In this document: one piece after another, positions 63,221-64,000 of the stretch
Layout of the letters: each line of letters begins with the position of its first letter
Position numbering within the stretch: position 1 is the stretch's first letter
Assembly: GCA_002317145.1 (NCBI GenBank)
Contig: DCIT01000003.1
Span: 24,495-88,494 of the forward strand
Direction of reading: 5' to 3'
DNA from: Caryophanales bacterium UBA1719
GTDB lineage: Bacteria > Bacillota_I > Bacilli_A > RFN20 > CAG-826
DNA length: 64,000 bases
Made by a program: the position numbers and the translations under genes
The notes under the pieces: generated by a model
What the model was told of the DNA's origin: nothing
What the model saw: only the letters and a program-made list of their open reading frames with translations
The model's database searches: none

Positions 63221-64000
63221 TTAGATTTTTGGACCAGCTGAAACTAATTTTTTGCCTGCTGGATTATATTCGTATTTCTTAAAGTTGTTAATGAAACGGG
63301 TTGCTAAATCTTTAGCTTTGACATCCCAATCATTTGGATTAGCGTAGGTGTCTCTTGGATCTAAGATGTTAGTGGCGACACCTTCTAATACTGTTGGAAC
63401 TTCTAAATCGAAGTAAGGAATTTTCTTGGTTGGAGATTTATTAATAGAACCATTTAAGATAGCATCAATAATTCCGCGTGTATCCTTAATAGATATACGT
63501 TTACCAGTTCCGTTCCAACCAGTATTAACTAAGTAAGCTTTCGCTCCACTTGCTTTCATTTTCTTAACTAATTCTTCAGCGTATTTAGTTGGATGTAATT
63601 CAAGGAACGCTTGTCCAAAGCATGCTGAGAATGTTGGAGTAGGTTCAGTGATTCCTCTTTCGGTTCCTGCTAGTTTAGCAGTGAATCCGCTTAAGAAATA
63701 ATATTGAGTTTGTTCTGGAGTAAGAATTGATACTGGTGGTAAAACACCGAATGCATCAGCAGATAAGAAGATAACATTCTTTGCAGCTGGTGCGGTACTT
63801 ACTGGTTTAACAATATTCTTAATATGATTAATTGGATAGGAGACACGAGTATTTTCTGTTACAGATTTATCTGCAAAATTAATCTTTCCTGTACTATCAA
63901 CTGTGACGTTTTCTAATAAGGCATTCTTTCTAATTGCATTATAAATATCTGGTTCACTATCTTTATCTAGATTAATAACTTTAGCGTAGCATCCACCTTC
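63221..64000 (-). CDS. pckA: PEP carboxykinase (ATP), C-terminal part (partial)
   Basis: PckA converts oxaloacetate and ATP to PEP and CO2. The frame is open to the last base of the window; 259 residues are present of a protein normally near 530. Seen are the segments [50 protein letters not shown] and [12 protein letters not shown], all typical of ATP-type PEPCK. It is the first visible gene of the decarboxylase operon, 8 bases before oadA, joining PEP synthesis to oxaloacetate decarboxylation. Confidence 0.96.
   Translation of the reverse strand, partial: EGGCYAKVINLDKDSEPDIYNAIRKNALLENVTVDSTGKINFADKSVTENTRVSYPINHIKNIVKPVSTAPAAKNVIFLSADAFGVLPPVSILTPEQTQYYFLSGFTAKLAGTERGITEPTPTFSACFGQAFLELHPTKYAEELVKKMKASGAKAYLVNTGWNGTGKRISIKDTRGIIDAILNGSINKSPTKKIPYFDLEVPTVLEGVATNILDPRDTYANPNDWDVKAKDLATRFINNFKKYEYNPAGKKLVSAGPKI

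Overview
This 64 kb window is the replication-origin region of a low-GC, Gram-positive-type bacterium, most likely an uncultured member of the Bacilli (Erysipelotrichales/Mollicutes-like gut lineages). The assignment rests on AT-rich codon use, Firmicutes-type gene order (rpmH-rnpA-yidC-jag to the left of oriC; dnaA-dnaN-S4 protein-recF-gyrB-gyrA to the right; rpsF-ssb-rpsR-gdpP-rplI-dnaB-walJ-rlmH; ecfA1-ecfA2-ecfT-truA), lipoprotein signals and a short SRP RNA. TGA is used as a stop (for example at 49926-49928 and 50774-50776) and Trp is TGG, so this is the standard bacterial code, not the Mycoplasma code. No tRNA, rRNA, CRISPR array, prophage or insertion sequence is visible.

Layout. 1-1118: 3' part of pyruvate phosphate dikinase and its terminator. 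1178-11790: the leftward replichore arm, mostly minus strand (small proteins, a truncated GlmU-like uridylyltransferase, ispE, rsmA, a parS-like site in a 298-bp gap, tatD, mnmE, membrane proteins, khpB/jag, yidC, rnpA, rpmH). 11791-13709: oriC, with DnaA boxes on both sides of dnaA and a DnaA-trio-like run before dnaN. 13710-22641: dnaN to gyrA, serS, SRP RNA, tadA. 22663-30663: a five-gene operon (MacB/FtsX-type ABC fusion, P-type cation ATPase, TetR regulator, degenerate M50-like membrane protein, enlarged MscL) behind a promoter overlapped by a palindrome. 30650-35970: a minus-strand operon of FAD dehydrogenase, CofE-like ligase, TldD and TldE. 36319-43915: rpsF-ssb-rpsR, then gdpP-rplI-dnaB-walJ-rlmH ending in a RimK-like ATP-grasp gene. 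43949-46190: two divergent membrane proteins of unknown function. 46280-52935: rpmE, then metG, a two-subunit aconitase X, DegV and an unusual HTH membrane protein. 52968-58556: dCMP deaminase, ECF transporter module behind a structured leader, a 38-residue Lys/Cys protein, truA, a PHP phosphatase and yebC. 58565-64000: a lipoprotein, then minus-strand birA, the Na+-pumping oxaloacetate decarboxylase (oadB, biotin carrier, oadG, oadA) and the 3' part of ATP-dependent PEP carboxykinase.

How the genes fit together. The two ends carry enzymes of the PEP-pyruvate-oxaloacetate node: PPDK, PckA and a membrane decarboxylase that can turn decarboxylation into a sodium gradient, with its biotin ligase alongside. 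The centre holds replication and translation housekeeping. The least understood parts are the ABC/P-type ATPase/TetR/M50-like/MscL operon, the TldD/TldE/CofE-like/FAD operon, the ECF leader RNA, the membrane-anchored HTH protein, and recurring extended -10 promoters set so close to start codons that several mRNAs look leaderless.
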